The notes beneath the pieces are model-generated. The model saw only the letters and a list, made by a program, of their open reading frames with translations, was not told the DNA's origin and searched no databases. Source: UQRS01 sp964481575 (GTDB lineage: Bacteria; Bacillota; Clostridia; Oscillospirales; Acutalibacteraceae). From it: a stretch of 64,000 bases of DNA. The stretch lies in assembly GCA_964481575.1 (NCBI GenBank), contig CAYZTR010000001.1:120557-184556 (forward strand), read 5' to 3'. Position numbers and translations under genes: made by a program. Shown here in pieces: positions 43,423 through 52,152 of this stretch (position 1 is the first letter of the stretch; each line of letters starts with the position of its first letter).

Positions 43423-44256
43423 TTACCGGCCGAATAATCGACGGGCCAGGTAGGATAGGAAGAAGAGAATGGCAGCGGTCAGGACGATGGTAGCGCCGGA
43501 GGAGGTTCCCAGATACCAGCTGGCAGCCAGACCGGCGATGCCGGAGCAGATCCCAAAGGCCAGGGACAGGATATGGTACTGCCGGACGTTTCGGGCAACA
43601 TTCCGGGCGGCGGCCGCCGGCAGGATTAACAAAGAATTAATCAGCAGGATACCCACCCACTTAATGGAGAACATGACTACCACGGCCACCATTACAGAGA
43701 ACAGGTTCTCATACAGCCGAACCCGGACGCCCCGGCTGGCGGCCAGGGAAGGGTTCACCGAAATCAGCAGCAGTTTATTGTACAGCAGCCCCCAAGCTAC
43801 CAGCACCAAAAGGGTGACCAGAAATAGCAGCTTCAACTCTTCCACAGTTACCGACAGGATGTCTCCCACCAGATAGGCGGAATACTGGCTGGCCGAGGTG
43901 TTTTTGGACAGCAACAGCAATCCTAAAGCCAGCGCAGTGGAGGAAAAAACGCTGATGACCGTATCGGTGGAGGCGGCGCCGTCCCCTTTCAATTTGTTGA
44001 TGAGCAGCGCCATGAGAATCCCGAAGGCCAGCAGACAGAGTAGGTCATTTTTCACCCCGAACAGCACCCCCAGGGCGATGCCGGTCATGGCAGCGTGCCC
44101 CAAGGCGTCGGAGAAAAAGGCCATGCGATTATCAACCGCCAAAGTACCGATGACTCCGAATAGCAGGGTGGAGCAAAGTACTGCCAGAAAGGCGTTTTTC
44201 ATAAAGGTGGACTGAAGGAAAGGAATCCAGTCCAGCAGGGTATAAAGCAGGCTCAT
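43423..44256 (-). CDS. Metal ABC transporter permease (ZnuB/MntB family)
   Basis: A 277-residue membrane protein with about eight helices and the family features FFSDALGHAAMTGIALG and WVGILLINSLLILPAAAA. Such permeases pair with an ATPase and a lipoprotein to import zinc or manganese. Its ATG overlaps the stop of the ATPase gene by four bases. No metal-binding lipoprotein gene is within the window, so the substrate is not fixed; zinc or manganese are the likely choices. Confidence 0.92.
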   Translation of the reverse strand: MSLLYTLLDWIPFLQSTFMKNAFLAVLCSTLLFGVIGTLAVDNRMAFFSDALGHAAMTGIALGVLFGVKNDLLCLLAFGILMALLINKLKGDGAASTDTVISVFSSTALALGLLLLSKNTSASQYSAYLVGDILSVTVEELKLLFLVTLLVLVAWGLLYNKLLLISVNPSLAASRGVRVRLYENLFSVMVAVVVMFSIKWVGILLINSLLILPAAAARNVARNVRQYHILSLAFGICSGIAGLAASWYLGTSSGATIVLTAAILFFLSYLARRLFGR

Positions 44257-44990
44257 CGGCTGATTCCTCCGTTTCCAAAGGTTTTGCGGAAGGCCTCGGA
44301 AGTGTACACCATAACCGGCGCTCCCACTGCCATGAGGCCGCCCCCGATAAGGGCCACCCGATCGGCGTATTTTTTGACCAGGTTCAGATCGTGGGAGACC
44401 AGAACAATGGCCATATGATGCTCTCGGCGCAGGGTATCCACCGTTTCGTAAAACTGCTCCAGACCGCCGGCATCCACCCCCGACACCGGTTCATCCAGAA
44501 TCAGCAGATCCGGCATGGGATCCAGTGCCAACGCCAGCATGGTGCGCTGCAGCTCTCCGCCGGACAGTTCCCCCAACCGACGGGTCAGGAGCTTTTCGCA
44601 TCCAGCTTGCCGCAGGGCTTCCAGCCGCTCCCGATCCCGGAGTTTATTGCCGAAAAAGGCCGGACGCATTCCACGGGTGGCGGCAAACAGGTCTGCCACA
44701 CTGACAGGGGAGGAGGCGTCAAAATTCAGTTTTTGGGGTACATAGCCGATTTTGATTTTTTTTGCTTCTCCGCCTTGATGGTCAGAGAATCGGACCCGGC
44801 CGGAATGGGGAATATCTCCTAAAATACACCGGAGCAGGGTAGTTTTGCCAGCGCCGTTGGCGCCGATTACGGCAGTGATTTCACCGCAGTGCAGCTCCAG
44901 ATTCACATCCTCCAACAGGATTTGCTTGCCCCGCCGGACGCTGACATGTTCCAGGGCGACGGTTTTCAGCCCGCAATTTTCATGTGGCAT
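44253..44990 (-). CDS. Metal ABC transporter ATPase (ZnuC/MntA family)
   Basis: A 245-residue ATPase with Walker A (GANGAGKTT), the Q-loop in YVPQKLNF, signature LSGGELQR, Walker B LLILDEPVSGVD and the His switch VLVSHDLNLV. It powers the adjacent permease. It starts 15 bases after pcrA ends, with GGAGG before the ATG, so it may be read from the pcrA transcript; I see no separate promoter in the short gap. Confidence 0.93.
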   Translation of the reverse strand: MPHENCGLKTVALEHVSVRRGKQILLEDVNLELHCGEITAVIGANGAGKTTLLRCILGDIPHSGRVRFSDHQGGEAKKIKIGYVPQKLNFDASSPVSVADLFAATRGMRPAFFGNKLRDRERLEALRQAGCEKLLTRRLGELSGGELQRTMLALALDPMPDLLILDEPVSGVDAGGLEQFYETVDTLRREHHMAIVLVSHDLNLVKKYADRVALIGGGLMAVGAPVMVYTSEAFRKTFGNGGISR

Positions 44991-45005
44991 ACCGGGTTCC
45001 TCCCT

Positions 45006-47474
45006 TTATAAAAGCTCCAGTTTGGCAAAGGTTGCCATGAGTTTTTTGACTCCCACTGTGTCAAATTGAATTTCCAGCAGCACATCGTTCCCGACAGGGG
45101 TGGATTTCAGAATGGTGCCCTGGCCGAATGCCTTGTGCCCAACCCTGGCGCCTACGGTATAGCCAGTGGGAGCGGCGGTTTTGGCCGGGGCTGTATAGGC
45201 GGAAGAACGGGTGGGGGCGGCCGGTTTGGCCGTTTGTCCACTGCCGGCACTTCCTGTACTGCCAAAATCGGTAAATCGGCTGCTGCTTCGCTGGGGTGTT
45301 CCATAACCTCCGGCACTGCGGTATCCGCTGTAACCATTTCGACCGCCGCCATAGCTGCCGTAGCCTTCAGATTGCCCGAAGCCGCCGGTACGGCTGGTGG
45401 CCCCCTTCTTTACCAGATATTTCTCCGGAATTTCGGCGGCGAAACGGGACACCCGGTTCCGGGTGGTCTGGCCGTAGAGCATGCGGACGTAGGTATTAGT
45501 CAGGGTCAGGCTCTTTTTGGCCCGGGTGATTCCCACATAGGCCAGCCGGCGTTCCTCTTCAATTTCCTCTGGTCCGGCGTAAATGGACTGGTTGCCGGGG
45601 AAAACCCCCTCCTCCATGCCGGCAATGTACACATAATCAAACTCCAACCCTTTGGCGGCATGGAGGGTCATTAGTACCACCTTGTCATCGTTTTCCGAGT
45701 AGGAATCAATGTCGGTGACCAGGGCAATTTCTTCCAGGAAGCCCCCCAGACTGGCCTGATCGTTTTCCTCCTCATACTGTAGAATGCTGGAGGATAATTC
45801 GTTGACGTTATCGACCTTATCGGCTCCCTCCAGCCCCATGGCAAACAGGGATTGAAGATAGCCTGTCTTGTCCAGCACCTGCTCCAACAGGCCGTGGATG
45901 GAGCTGTTGTCCTCCATGGAGCGCAGCTGATCCATCATATCGGCAAAGGCTTTCAGCTTGGCGGCACTGCGGGACAGGCTGGGGTATTGGTCGGCGGTTT
46001 GCAGTACCTCAAACATGGAGATGCCCAGACCGTCAGCAATGTCCGCCACAGCGGCCACGGTGGTATCCCCAATGCCTCGCTTTGGTTCATTGATGATTCG
46101 CCGGAGCCGGATGGAGTCGGCCGGATTGTGGATTACATGGAGGTAGGCCAGCACGTCCTTAATTTCCTTCCGATCGTAGAACCGGAAACCACCAATGACC
46201 CGATAGGATATGCCGCTGCGGGCAAAAACATTTTCCAGAGCGTTGGATAGGGCGTTGGCCCGATACAGCACGGCATGGCTGGAAAACTTCTCCCCAGCCC
46301 GGACATGGTCCAGAATCTGATCGGCGATGTACCGGGCTTCCGACTGCTCATCGGCGGCGGTGTACAGGGTGATCTTTTCTCCGGCACCCCGGTCAGTCCA
46401 CAGGTTTTTGCCCTTCCGGGCCTTGTTTCCGGCAATGACGGCGTTGGCTGCATCCAGAATATTGCCGGTGGAGCGGTAATTCTGCTCCAGCCGGATGACG
46501 GCGGCGTCGGGATATTCCTGCTCAAAGCTGAGAATATTTTCAATGGTGGCGCCCCGGAACCGGTAAATTGACTGGTCATCGTCTCCCACCACGCAAAGGT
46601 TCCGATGCTTTTCTGACAGCAACTTGATGAACATATACTGGGCGTGGTTGGTGTCCTGGTACTCATCCACCATAATATACCGGAATTTGTCAGACAGGTA
46701 GTCCAGCACGTCCTCGTTATCCCGGAGCAGCTGCACCATATTGACCAGCAGGTCGTCAAAGTCCATGGCGTCGGCCTCCCGCAGGGCCGTCTGGTACTCG
46801 GCGTACAGGCTGCCGATCTTCTTTTCCCGATAGTCCGACCCAGCGGGGTATTCTGCCGGGGGAATCAAGCTGTCCTTTGCCTTGCTGATGGAGTTTAAGA
46901 CCGCCCGCACCGGCAGCAATTTGTCGTCAATATTGCGGGCCTTGTAAATCTGCTTCAGCAATTGCTGCTGGTCGTTGGTATCATAAATGGTGAAGTGGGA
47001 GGTATAGCCCAGCCGGTCGGCGTACCGACGAAGCAGCTTGGCACAGGTGGAGTGGAAGGTGCCGGCCCAGATGTCGTTGCCGGCAGGGCCTAACTTGGCG
47101 GAAATCCGCTCCTTTAATTCTCCGGCGGCTTTGTTGGTGAAGGTAATGGCCAAAATGGTCCAGGGAGCAATGGGATGCACCGCAACACCCTCCGGGGGGG
47201 TTCCTTCCGGCCGGGCCGCGTAGGTTTCGGCGGCTGCCACCTGTGCTTCGGTGACCTCCGGAACCCACGGGGAAGTGTAGGCATCCCCGTATTTTACCAT
47301 ATTGGCGATGCGGTTCACCAGGACGGTGGTTTTCCCACTGCCGGCCCCCGCCAGAATCAGCACGGGTCCCTTGACTTTGGTGACTGCCGAAAACTGCATG
47401 GCATTCATGCGGTTGAAATCTGTTTTTACGGCCTGCTGCCGCGCTGCTAAAAATCGTTCTTGTAATTGGGACAT
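45006..47474 (-). CDS. pcrA: ATP-dependent DNA helicase PcrA/UvrD
   Basis: An 822-residue SF1A helicase that unwinds DNA 3' to 5' in repair and plasmid replication and strips RecA. Helicase motifs: I LAGAGSGKTT (41-50), Ia ILAITFTNKAA, II VDEYQDTN, III GDDDQSIYRFRGA, IV LEQNYRST, V LMTLHAAKGLEFD, VI RRLAYVGITRAKK. The end shows a Gly/Ser-rich linker then the PcrA tudor-like domain (VGHKAFGQGTI). About 35 extra residues (YTSPWVPEVTEAQ... region) separate motifs I and Ia compared with standard PcrA. I chose the ATG behind GGAGG; upstream codons lack family likeness. Confidence 0.95.
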   Translation of the reverse strand: MSQLQERFLAARQQAVKTDFNRMNAMQFSAVTKVKGPVLILAGAGSGKTTVLVNRIANMVKYGDAYTSPWVPEVTEAQVAAAETYAARPEGTPPEGVAVHPIAPWTILAITFTNKAAGELKERISAKLGPAGNDIWAGTFHSTCAKLLRRYADRLGYTSHFTIYDTNDQQQLLKQIYKARNIDDKLLPVRAVLNSISKAKDSLIPPAEYPAGSDYREKKIGSLYAEYQTALREADAMDFDDLLVNMVQLLRDNEDVLDYLSDKFRYIMVDEYQDTNHAQYMFIKLLSEKHRNLCVVGDDDQSIYRFRGATIENILSFEQEYPDAAVIRLEQNYRSTGNILDAANAVIAGNKARKGKNLWTDRGAGEKITLYTAADEQSEARYIADQILDHVRAGEKFSSHAVLYRANALSNALENVFARSGISYRVIGGFRFYDRKEIKDVLAYLHVIHNPADSIRLRRIINEPKRGIGDTTVAAVADIADGLGISMFEVLQTADQYPSLSRSAAKLKAFADMMDQLRSMEDNSSIHGLLEQVLDKTGYLQSLFAMGLEGADKVDNVNELSSSILQYEEENDQASLGGFLEEIALVTDIDSYSENDDKVVLMTLHAAKGLEFDYVYIAGMEEGVFPGNQSIYAGPEEIEEERRLAYVGITRAKKSLTLTNTYVRMLYGQTTRNRVSRFAAEIPEKYLVKKGATSRTGGFGQSEGYGSYGGGRNGYSGYRSAGGYGTPQRSSSRFTDFGSTGSAGSGQTAKPAAPTRSSAYTAPAKTAAPTGYTVGARVGHKAFGQGTILKSTPVGNDVLLEIQFDTVGVKKLMATFAKLELL

Positions 47475-47534
47475 GAGAAACCTCCAATGGTTTTGCCAGA
47501 TTGGAATTTTAAATTTTGGTTGATATACATTTCT

Positions 47535-47563
47535 ATTGTACAATAAATCCGCCGGTTTCGCAA
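47535..47563 (-). promoter_or_regulatory. Promoter of pcrA
   Basis: On the minus strand TTGCGA (47563-47558) and TACAAT (47540-47535) are 17 bases apart, about 60 bases before the start codon. Confidence 0.45.
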
Positions 47564-47643
47564 TGGGGAATGGTAGATTTTTTCGAAGGGAAAAGGCAAA
47601 GGGTACGTTGTCCGCTGCTTGCTGTATTCCCAACAAAAAACCA

Positions 47644-47672
47644 TTGCATCCTGGGGGGAGATATGGTATACT
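47644..47672 (+). promoter_or_regulatory. Promoter of the hydEGF operon (extended -10)
   Basis: TTGCAT (47644-47649) and TATACT (47667-47672) are 17 bases apart, and TGG precedes the -10. The start would be near 47679, leaving a leader of about 150 bases. Confidence 0.6.
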
Positions 47673-47678
47673 CGTGTA

Positions 47679-47826
47679 CAGAAAAAACAATGCGTACTGA
47701 CGGTAAAGTTTGGTCTGCACCGGAAGACGGAGAATCTGGGCTTTGCGAACAGGATCGCAGGGCCGCTTGCTCTCTGCCTTTCGGCAGGGAGTTTTTGCTT
47801 TTGGATTTGTTACAGGAGGCGATGCT
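47679..47826 (+). promoter_or_regulatory. Leader of hydE with terminator hairpin, possible attenuator or riboswitch
   Basis: Between promoter and hydE lies a leader rich in short complementary segments. It ends in a canonical terminator (47770-47802: CTCTCTGCC/GGCAGGGAG stem, TTTC loop, TTTTTGCTTTT) just 24 bases before the start codon. A terminator upstream of the gene it should express points to control by premature termination. I do not recognise a known riboswitch core. An in-frame extension of hydE through this region exists but has no homology. Confidence 0.55.
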
Positions 47827-48909
47827 GTGCGGCAATGGATCGACAAGTTGGAACGGGAACAACAGCTATCCCGGTCAGAATGGGTGGAATTATTTGCCCA
47901 CTGGGACAAGGTTGACACCGATGCTCTTTTTCAACGGGCTGATGCGGTGCGCCGGGCCCATTACGGCAATCGGGTGTATTTGCGGGGACTCATTGAGTTT
48001 TCCAATTACTGCAAAAATGATTGTTATTATTGCGGCATTCGCCGGAACAACGGCAATGCCCAGCGTTACCGGCTGACCAAAGAAGAGATTTTGGAATGCT
48101 GCGCCGTCGGGTATGAGCTGGGGTTCCGCACTTATGTGCTCCAAAGCGGGGAGGACGGATTTTACACCGATGAAAAAATGGTGGACATTATCTCGGCCAT
48201 TCGCAAGGGATACCCAGACTGTGCCATTACGCTGTCCCTGGGGGAGAAATCCAGGGAAACCTACCGGGCTTTTCTGGAAGCCGGGGCTGATCGGTATTTG
48301 CTGCGGCATGAAACGGCTCTGGATCGTCACTACCGGCAGCTACATCCGCCGGAATTGTCCCTGGCTCACCGGAAGCAATGTCTGTGGGAGTTGAAGGAAC
48401 TGGGCTACCAGGTGGGCAGTGGATTCATGGTGGGTTCCCCGGGACAGACACCGGATAGTCTGGCAGAGGATTTCCTCTTTTTAAAGGAATTGCAGCCCCA
48501 GATGGTGGGCATCGGCCCCTTTATTCCCCATCACGATACCCCATTTCGGGACGCTGCTGCCGGTAGTGTGAAGCTGACCCTGCTTTGCATCGGGCTGCTG
48601 CGGCTAATGCTGCCGGGTGCGCTGCTGCCGGCTACTACGGCTTTGGGTACGCTGGATCCTTTGGGGCGGGAGAAGGGGATTCGAGCCGGTGCCAACGTGG
48701 TGATGCCCAATCTGTCCCCCAAAGGGGTGCGGGAGAAATACCTGCTTTATGACAACAAAATCTGCACCGGCGATGAAGCAGCCGAGTGCCGCTTTTGCAT
48801 GCAGCGGCGCATGGAAAGTATCGGCTATGAAGTAGCAGTGGACCGGGGGGATCCGGTAACCTGGCGCCAACAAGGAAACAATGATACAGGAAAGGAATCA
48901 ATACAATGA
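47827..48909 (+). CDS. hydE: FeFe-hydrogenase H-cluster maturase HydE (radical SAM)
   Basis: The start is the GTG preceded by AGGAGG, giving 360 residues. HydE is a radical SAM enzyme that works on the cysteine-iron-carbonyl product of HydG toward the dithiolate-bridged subcluster of FeFe-hydrogenase. The cluster motif is CKNDCYYC (Cys62, 66, 69) with YCGIRRNN after it; LQSGEDGFYT, LRHETA and HHDTPF are family features. It overlaps hydG by four bases. It lies first in an operon of all three maturases plus a regulator; no hydrogenase subunit gene is in the window. Confidence 0.95.
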   Translation: MRQWIDKLEREQQLSRSEWVELFAHWDKVDTDALFQRADAVRRAHYGNRVYLRGLIEFSNYCKNDCYYCGIRRNNGNAQRYRLTKEEILECCAVGYELGFRTYVLQSGEDGFYTDEKMVDIISAIRKGYPDCAITLSLGEKSRETYRAFLEAGADRYLLRHETALDRHYRQLHPPELSLAHRKQCLWELKELGYQVGSGFMVGSPGQTPDSLAEDFLFLKELQPQMVGIGPFIPHHDTPFRDAAAGSVKLTLLCIGLLRLMLPGALLPATTALGTLDPLGREKGIRAGANVVMPNLSPKGVREKYLLYDNKICTGDEAAECRFCMQRRMESIGYEVAVDRGDPVTWRQQGNNDTGKESIQ

Positions 48910-50330
48910 ATTATCAATACAACCCCAAATCTTTGATTGCAGATGAGTTTATCAATCATGAGGAAATTGTGGAGACCTTGGCTTATGCCGAGGAAAACAA
49001 GGAGAATGTGGCCCTGATTGATCGTATTTTGGAAAAGGCCAAACTGCGGAAGGGTTTGACCCACCGGGAGGCCTCTGTACTGCTGGCTTGTGAGATACCC
49101 GACAAGATTCAGGAAATGTACGATTTGGCCCAGCAGATTAAAAAGGATTTCTACGGCAACCGCATCGTGATGTTTGCTCCTCTGTATCTTTCCAATTACT
49201 GTGTTAATGGTTGCGTTTACTGCCCCTACCACAGAAAAAACAAGGATATCCCCCGGAAGAAGCTGACCCAAGAGGAGGTTCGGGAGCAGGTTGTTGCGCT
49301 GCAGGACATGGGCCATAAGCGGTTGGCCATCGAATCCGGGGAGGATCCGGTGAACAACCCCATTGAATACATTCTGGAATGTATTAAGACCATCTATTCC
49401 ATCCAGCATAAGAACGGCGCCATTCGCCGGGTCAATGTCAATATTGCCGCCACCACGGTGGAGGATTATCGGAAGCTGAAGGAGGCCGGTATTGGCACCT
49501 ACATTCTCTTTCAGGAGACCTATCATAAGGAAAGCTATCTGAAGCTGCATCCCACCGGCCCCAAACATGATTATAACTACCACACCGAGGCAATGGATCG
49601 GGCGATGGAGGGCGGCATTGATGACGTGGGCCTGGGGGTTCTTTTTGGACTGGAGCTGTATAAATACGAGTTTGCCGGGCTGCTAATGCACGCCGAGCAT
49701 CTGGAAGCGGTTCACGGTGTGGGTCCTCATACCATCAGCGTGCCCCGGATCAAGCGGGCTGCGGATATAGATCCTTCTGCGTTTGATAACGGCATCAGCG
49801 ACGATATTTTTGCTAAGTTGTGCGCTCTGATTCGTATTGCTGTACCCTACACTGGTATGATTATTTCTACCCGGGAGAGTCAGGCTGTTCGGGAGCGGGT
49901 TATCCGCTTGGGGGTTTCCCAGATCAGCGGTGGTTCCCGTACCTCGGTGGGGGGCTATGAGAAGGAGGAACGGCCCACGGACACCGAGCAGTTTGATGTT
50001 TCTGACCAGCGTTCCCTGGACGAGGTGGTGCGCTGGCTTATGGAGATGGGCTACATTCCCTCCTTTTGCACGGCCTGCTATCGGGAGGGACGCACCGGCG
50101 ACCGGTTTATGTCCCTGTGTAAAAGCGGCCAGATCCAGAACTGCTGCCACCCCAATGCGCTGATGACCCTGAAAGAATATTTGATGGATTATGCCAGCCA
50201 AGAAACCAGACGAATCGGGGAAGCCCTGATTCAGGCCGAGCTGGAGAATATCCCCAAGGAAAAGGTCAAGGAAATCTGCAAGGATCATCTGGAAAAAATT
50301 GAACAGGGAATCCGGGATTTCAGATTTTAA
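48906..50330 (+). CDS. hydG: FeFe-hydrogenase maturase HydG (tyrosine lyase)
   Basis: A 474-residue radical SAM enzyme that splits tyrosine and delivers Fe(CO)2(CN) units for the H-cluster. The SAM cluster motif is CVNGCVYC (Cys99, 103, 106) in LSNYCVNGCVYCPYHRKN. The C-terminal auxiliary cluster ligands appear in SFCTACYREGRTG and IQNCCHPNALMTL. IESGEDPVNN and RINVNIAA-like strands are present. The start codon overlaps the hydE stop; the next gene follows after 123 bases. Confidence 0.97.
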   Translation: MNYQYNPKSLIADEFINHEEIVETLAYAEENKENVALIDRILEKAKLRKGLTHREASVLLACEIPDKIQEMYDLAQQIKKDFYGNRIVMFAPLYLSNYCVNGCVYCPYHRKNKDIPRKKLTQEEVREQVVALQDMGHKRLAIESGEDPVNNPIEYILECIKTIYSIQHKNGAIRRVNVNIAATTVEDYRKLKEAGIGTYILFQETYHKESYLKLHPTGPKHDYNYHTEAMDRAMEGGIDDVGLGVLFGLELYKYEFAGLLMHAEHLEAVHGVGPHTISVPRIKRAADIDPSAFDNGISDDIFAKLCALIRIAVPYTGMIISTRESQAVRERVIRLGVSQISGGSRTSVGGYEKEERPTDTEQFDVSDQRSLDEVVRWLMEMGYIPSFCTACYREGRTGDRFMSLCKSGQIQNCCHPNALMTLKEYLMDYASQETRRIGEALIQAELENIPKEKVKEICKDHLEKIEQGIRDFRF

Positions 50331-50453
50331 TGTTTCCGTCCCGGCAACGCCGCTGCCGCAAAAGGCAGGGCAGTGTGCCTTCCTTCCATCCACCGGCCAA
50401 GCGCCGGAAAGAGCGTTTTCTATCTTCTTTATGTTCAGAAAGGCGTGATACAT

Positions 50454-51665
50454 ATGTCTCTCAACGATACGCCATCGGCTAATCGCATTCACATCGGCTT
50501 TTTCGGGCGACGGAACGCCGGAAAATCCAGTCTGGTCAACGCAGTTACGGGACAGGCGTTGGCGGTGGTCTCCGACACCAAAGGCACCACCACCGACCCG
50601 GTACAAAAGGCCATGGAGCTGCTGCCTCTGGGGCCGGTTCTGATCATTGATACCCCCGGTTTCGATGACCAAGGCGTTTTGGGGGCCCAGCGGGTGGCCC
50701 AGACCCGCCGGGTGTTGAACAAAACCGATGTGGCCGTCCTGGTGGTGGACGGTGGGGAAGGCTTGCAGGAGGCCGACCGTCAGCTGTTGGAACTATTCCA
50801 AAAAAAGCAGATTCCTTACGTTATTGCCTGGAATAAAAGCGACCTGGGTGATGCTGCTCCGCTACCGGAACACGCTTTGCCTGTCAGTGCTGCCACTGGG
50901 GAGGGAATCCATCCACTGAAGGAAACCATCGGTGCATTGACTTCTGCGGAGGAATATAGGTTGCAGCTGGTGGGGGATCTGCTTTCTCCCCTGGATGTGG
51001 TGGTGTTGGTGGTACCCATTGATTCTGCGGCCCCAAAAGGGCGACTGATTCTGCCCCAACAGCAGACTATTCGCGATGTGCTGGAGGCAGGTGCTACTGC
51101 AGTGGTGACCCGGGAATCTGAATTGAAGGCTACCTTGGCCGCCCTGCAAAAAAAGCCTGCCATGGTCATCACCGACAGTCAGGCCTTCGGTTCGGTATCG
51201 GCTGATACACCGGAGGATATTCCTTTGACCTCCTTTTCGATCCTCATGGCCCGGTTCAAGGGTTTGCTGGATACAGCTGTAGCGGGGGTTACGGCGCTGG
51301 ATCGGCTGCAAGATGGGGACACGGTTCTCATTGCCGAGGGCTGTACCCATCACCGTCAATGCGATGACATCGGGACGGTGAAGCTGCCCCGGTGGCTGCA
51401 GGAATACACCGGCAAGGAGTTGCGTATTGCCACGGTCTCCGGCACCGAGTTCCCGGAGGACTTGTCTCCCTATGCCCTGGTGATTCACTGCGGCGGTTGT
51501 ATGCTCAACAACCGGGAGGTTACCTACCGGATGAAGTGTGCGGTGGATCAGGGCGTCCCCATTACCAATTACGGTATTGCCATTGCCCAGATGCATGGCA
51601 TTCTTCGGCGAAGCGTGGCCATGTTCCCCCATTTGAGCGCTCTGCTGGATGGGAAGGAGGCATAA
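50454..51665 (+). CDS. hydF: FeFe-hydrogenase maturase HydF (GTPase scaffold)
   Basis: The 403-residue GTPase and Fe-S scaffold receives the subcluster from HydE and HydG and loads it into hydrogenase. GTPase motifs: GRRNAGKSS (19-26), TTTDPV, DTPGFDD and WNKSD. The Fe-S part carries EGCTHHRQCDD and HCGGCML. I chose the ATG at 50454, just after AAAGGCGTG; upstream codons are not part of the fold. The gene is followed directly by the TM1266-type regulator. Confidence 0.96.
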   Translation: MSLNDTPSANRIHIGFFGRRNAGKSSLVNAVTGQALAVVSDTKGTTTDPVQKAMELLPLGPVLIIDTPGFDDQGVLGAQRVAQTRRVLNKTDVAVLVVDGGEGLQEADRQLLELFQKKQIPYVIAWNKSDLGDAAPLPEHALPVSAATGEGIHPLKETIGALTSAEEYRLQLVGDLLSPLDVVVLVVPIDSAAPKGRLILPQQQTIRDVLEAGATAVVTRESELKATLAALQKKPAMVITDSQAFGSVSADTPEDIPLTSFSILMARFKGLLDTAVAGVTALDRLQDGDTVLIAEGCTHHRQCDDIGTVKLPRWLQEYTGKELRIATVSGTEFPEDLSPYALVIHCGGCMLNNREVTYRMKCAVDQGVPITNYGIAIAQMHGILRRSVAMFPHLSALLDGKEA

Positions 51666-51666
51666 T

Positions 51667-51915
51667 ATGGACGAAACCAGAGTGGCCTGCATTTCTATTC
51701 TTGTAGAAGATCCGGAGGCTGCGGCAGCTCTCAACGAGCTGCTTCATCGCTATCGGCAGTATATCATCGGCCGCATGGGACTGCCGTATCCGGTCAAGAG
51801 GATCTCCATTATCAGCATTGCCATGGATGCGCCACAAGACACCATCAGCGCCCTGTCCGGTCAATTGGGTCAGCTGCAGGGGGTTACCACAAAAACTGCT
51901 TATTCCCGATATTGA
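51667..51915 (+). CDS. Iron-only hydrogenase system regulator, TM1266 type
   Basis: An 82-residue ferredoxin-fold protein: ETRVACISILVEDP at the start, then HRYRQYIIGRMGLPY and ISIISIAMDAPQDTISALSGQLGQL. This small family resembles NikR C-terminal domains and is found next to hydEFG genes in anaerobes; a regulatory role is assumed from that association. The ribosome site AAGGAGG overlaps the end of hydF. A terminator follows within a few bases. Confidence 0.85.
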   Translation: MDETRVACISILVEDPEAAAALNELLHRYRQYIIGRMGLPYPVKRISIISIAMDAPQDTISALSGQLGQLQGVTTKTAYSRY

Positions 51916-51918
51916 ATC

Positions 51919-51963
51919 AAAATCCGGAAGGAGGGAGCGTACACCCTTTTCCGGATTTTTTGT
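51919..51963 (+). terminator. Terminator of the hyd operon
   Basis: AAAATCCGGAA pairs with TTCCGGATTTT around a 19-base loop and is followed by more T residues. Confidence 0.85.
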
Positions 51964-52152
51964 TTTTAGAATGCCAGCATGGGAAGCATTTCCATCCCTG
52001 GCGTTTCCATGGGGCTGATTTTTCGAAGTTACCGGTGCCTTTGCTATGGTTATGTTTTTCCAAATTTTTCAACCATGGTTCTGTTCAGCTTCGCATAAAT
52101 CGGCGCATGTCCGGCATATTTCTTACTACGAAAGGTTTTGGAGGGATGAGAG

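Noticed and set aside
47710..47826. N-terminal extension of HydE through the leader
   Set aside because: The extension crosses the terminator hairpin and has no HydE likeness; the GTG at 47827 has a perfect ribosome site.
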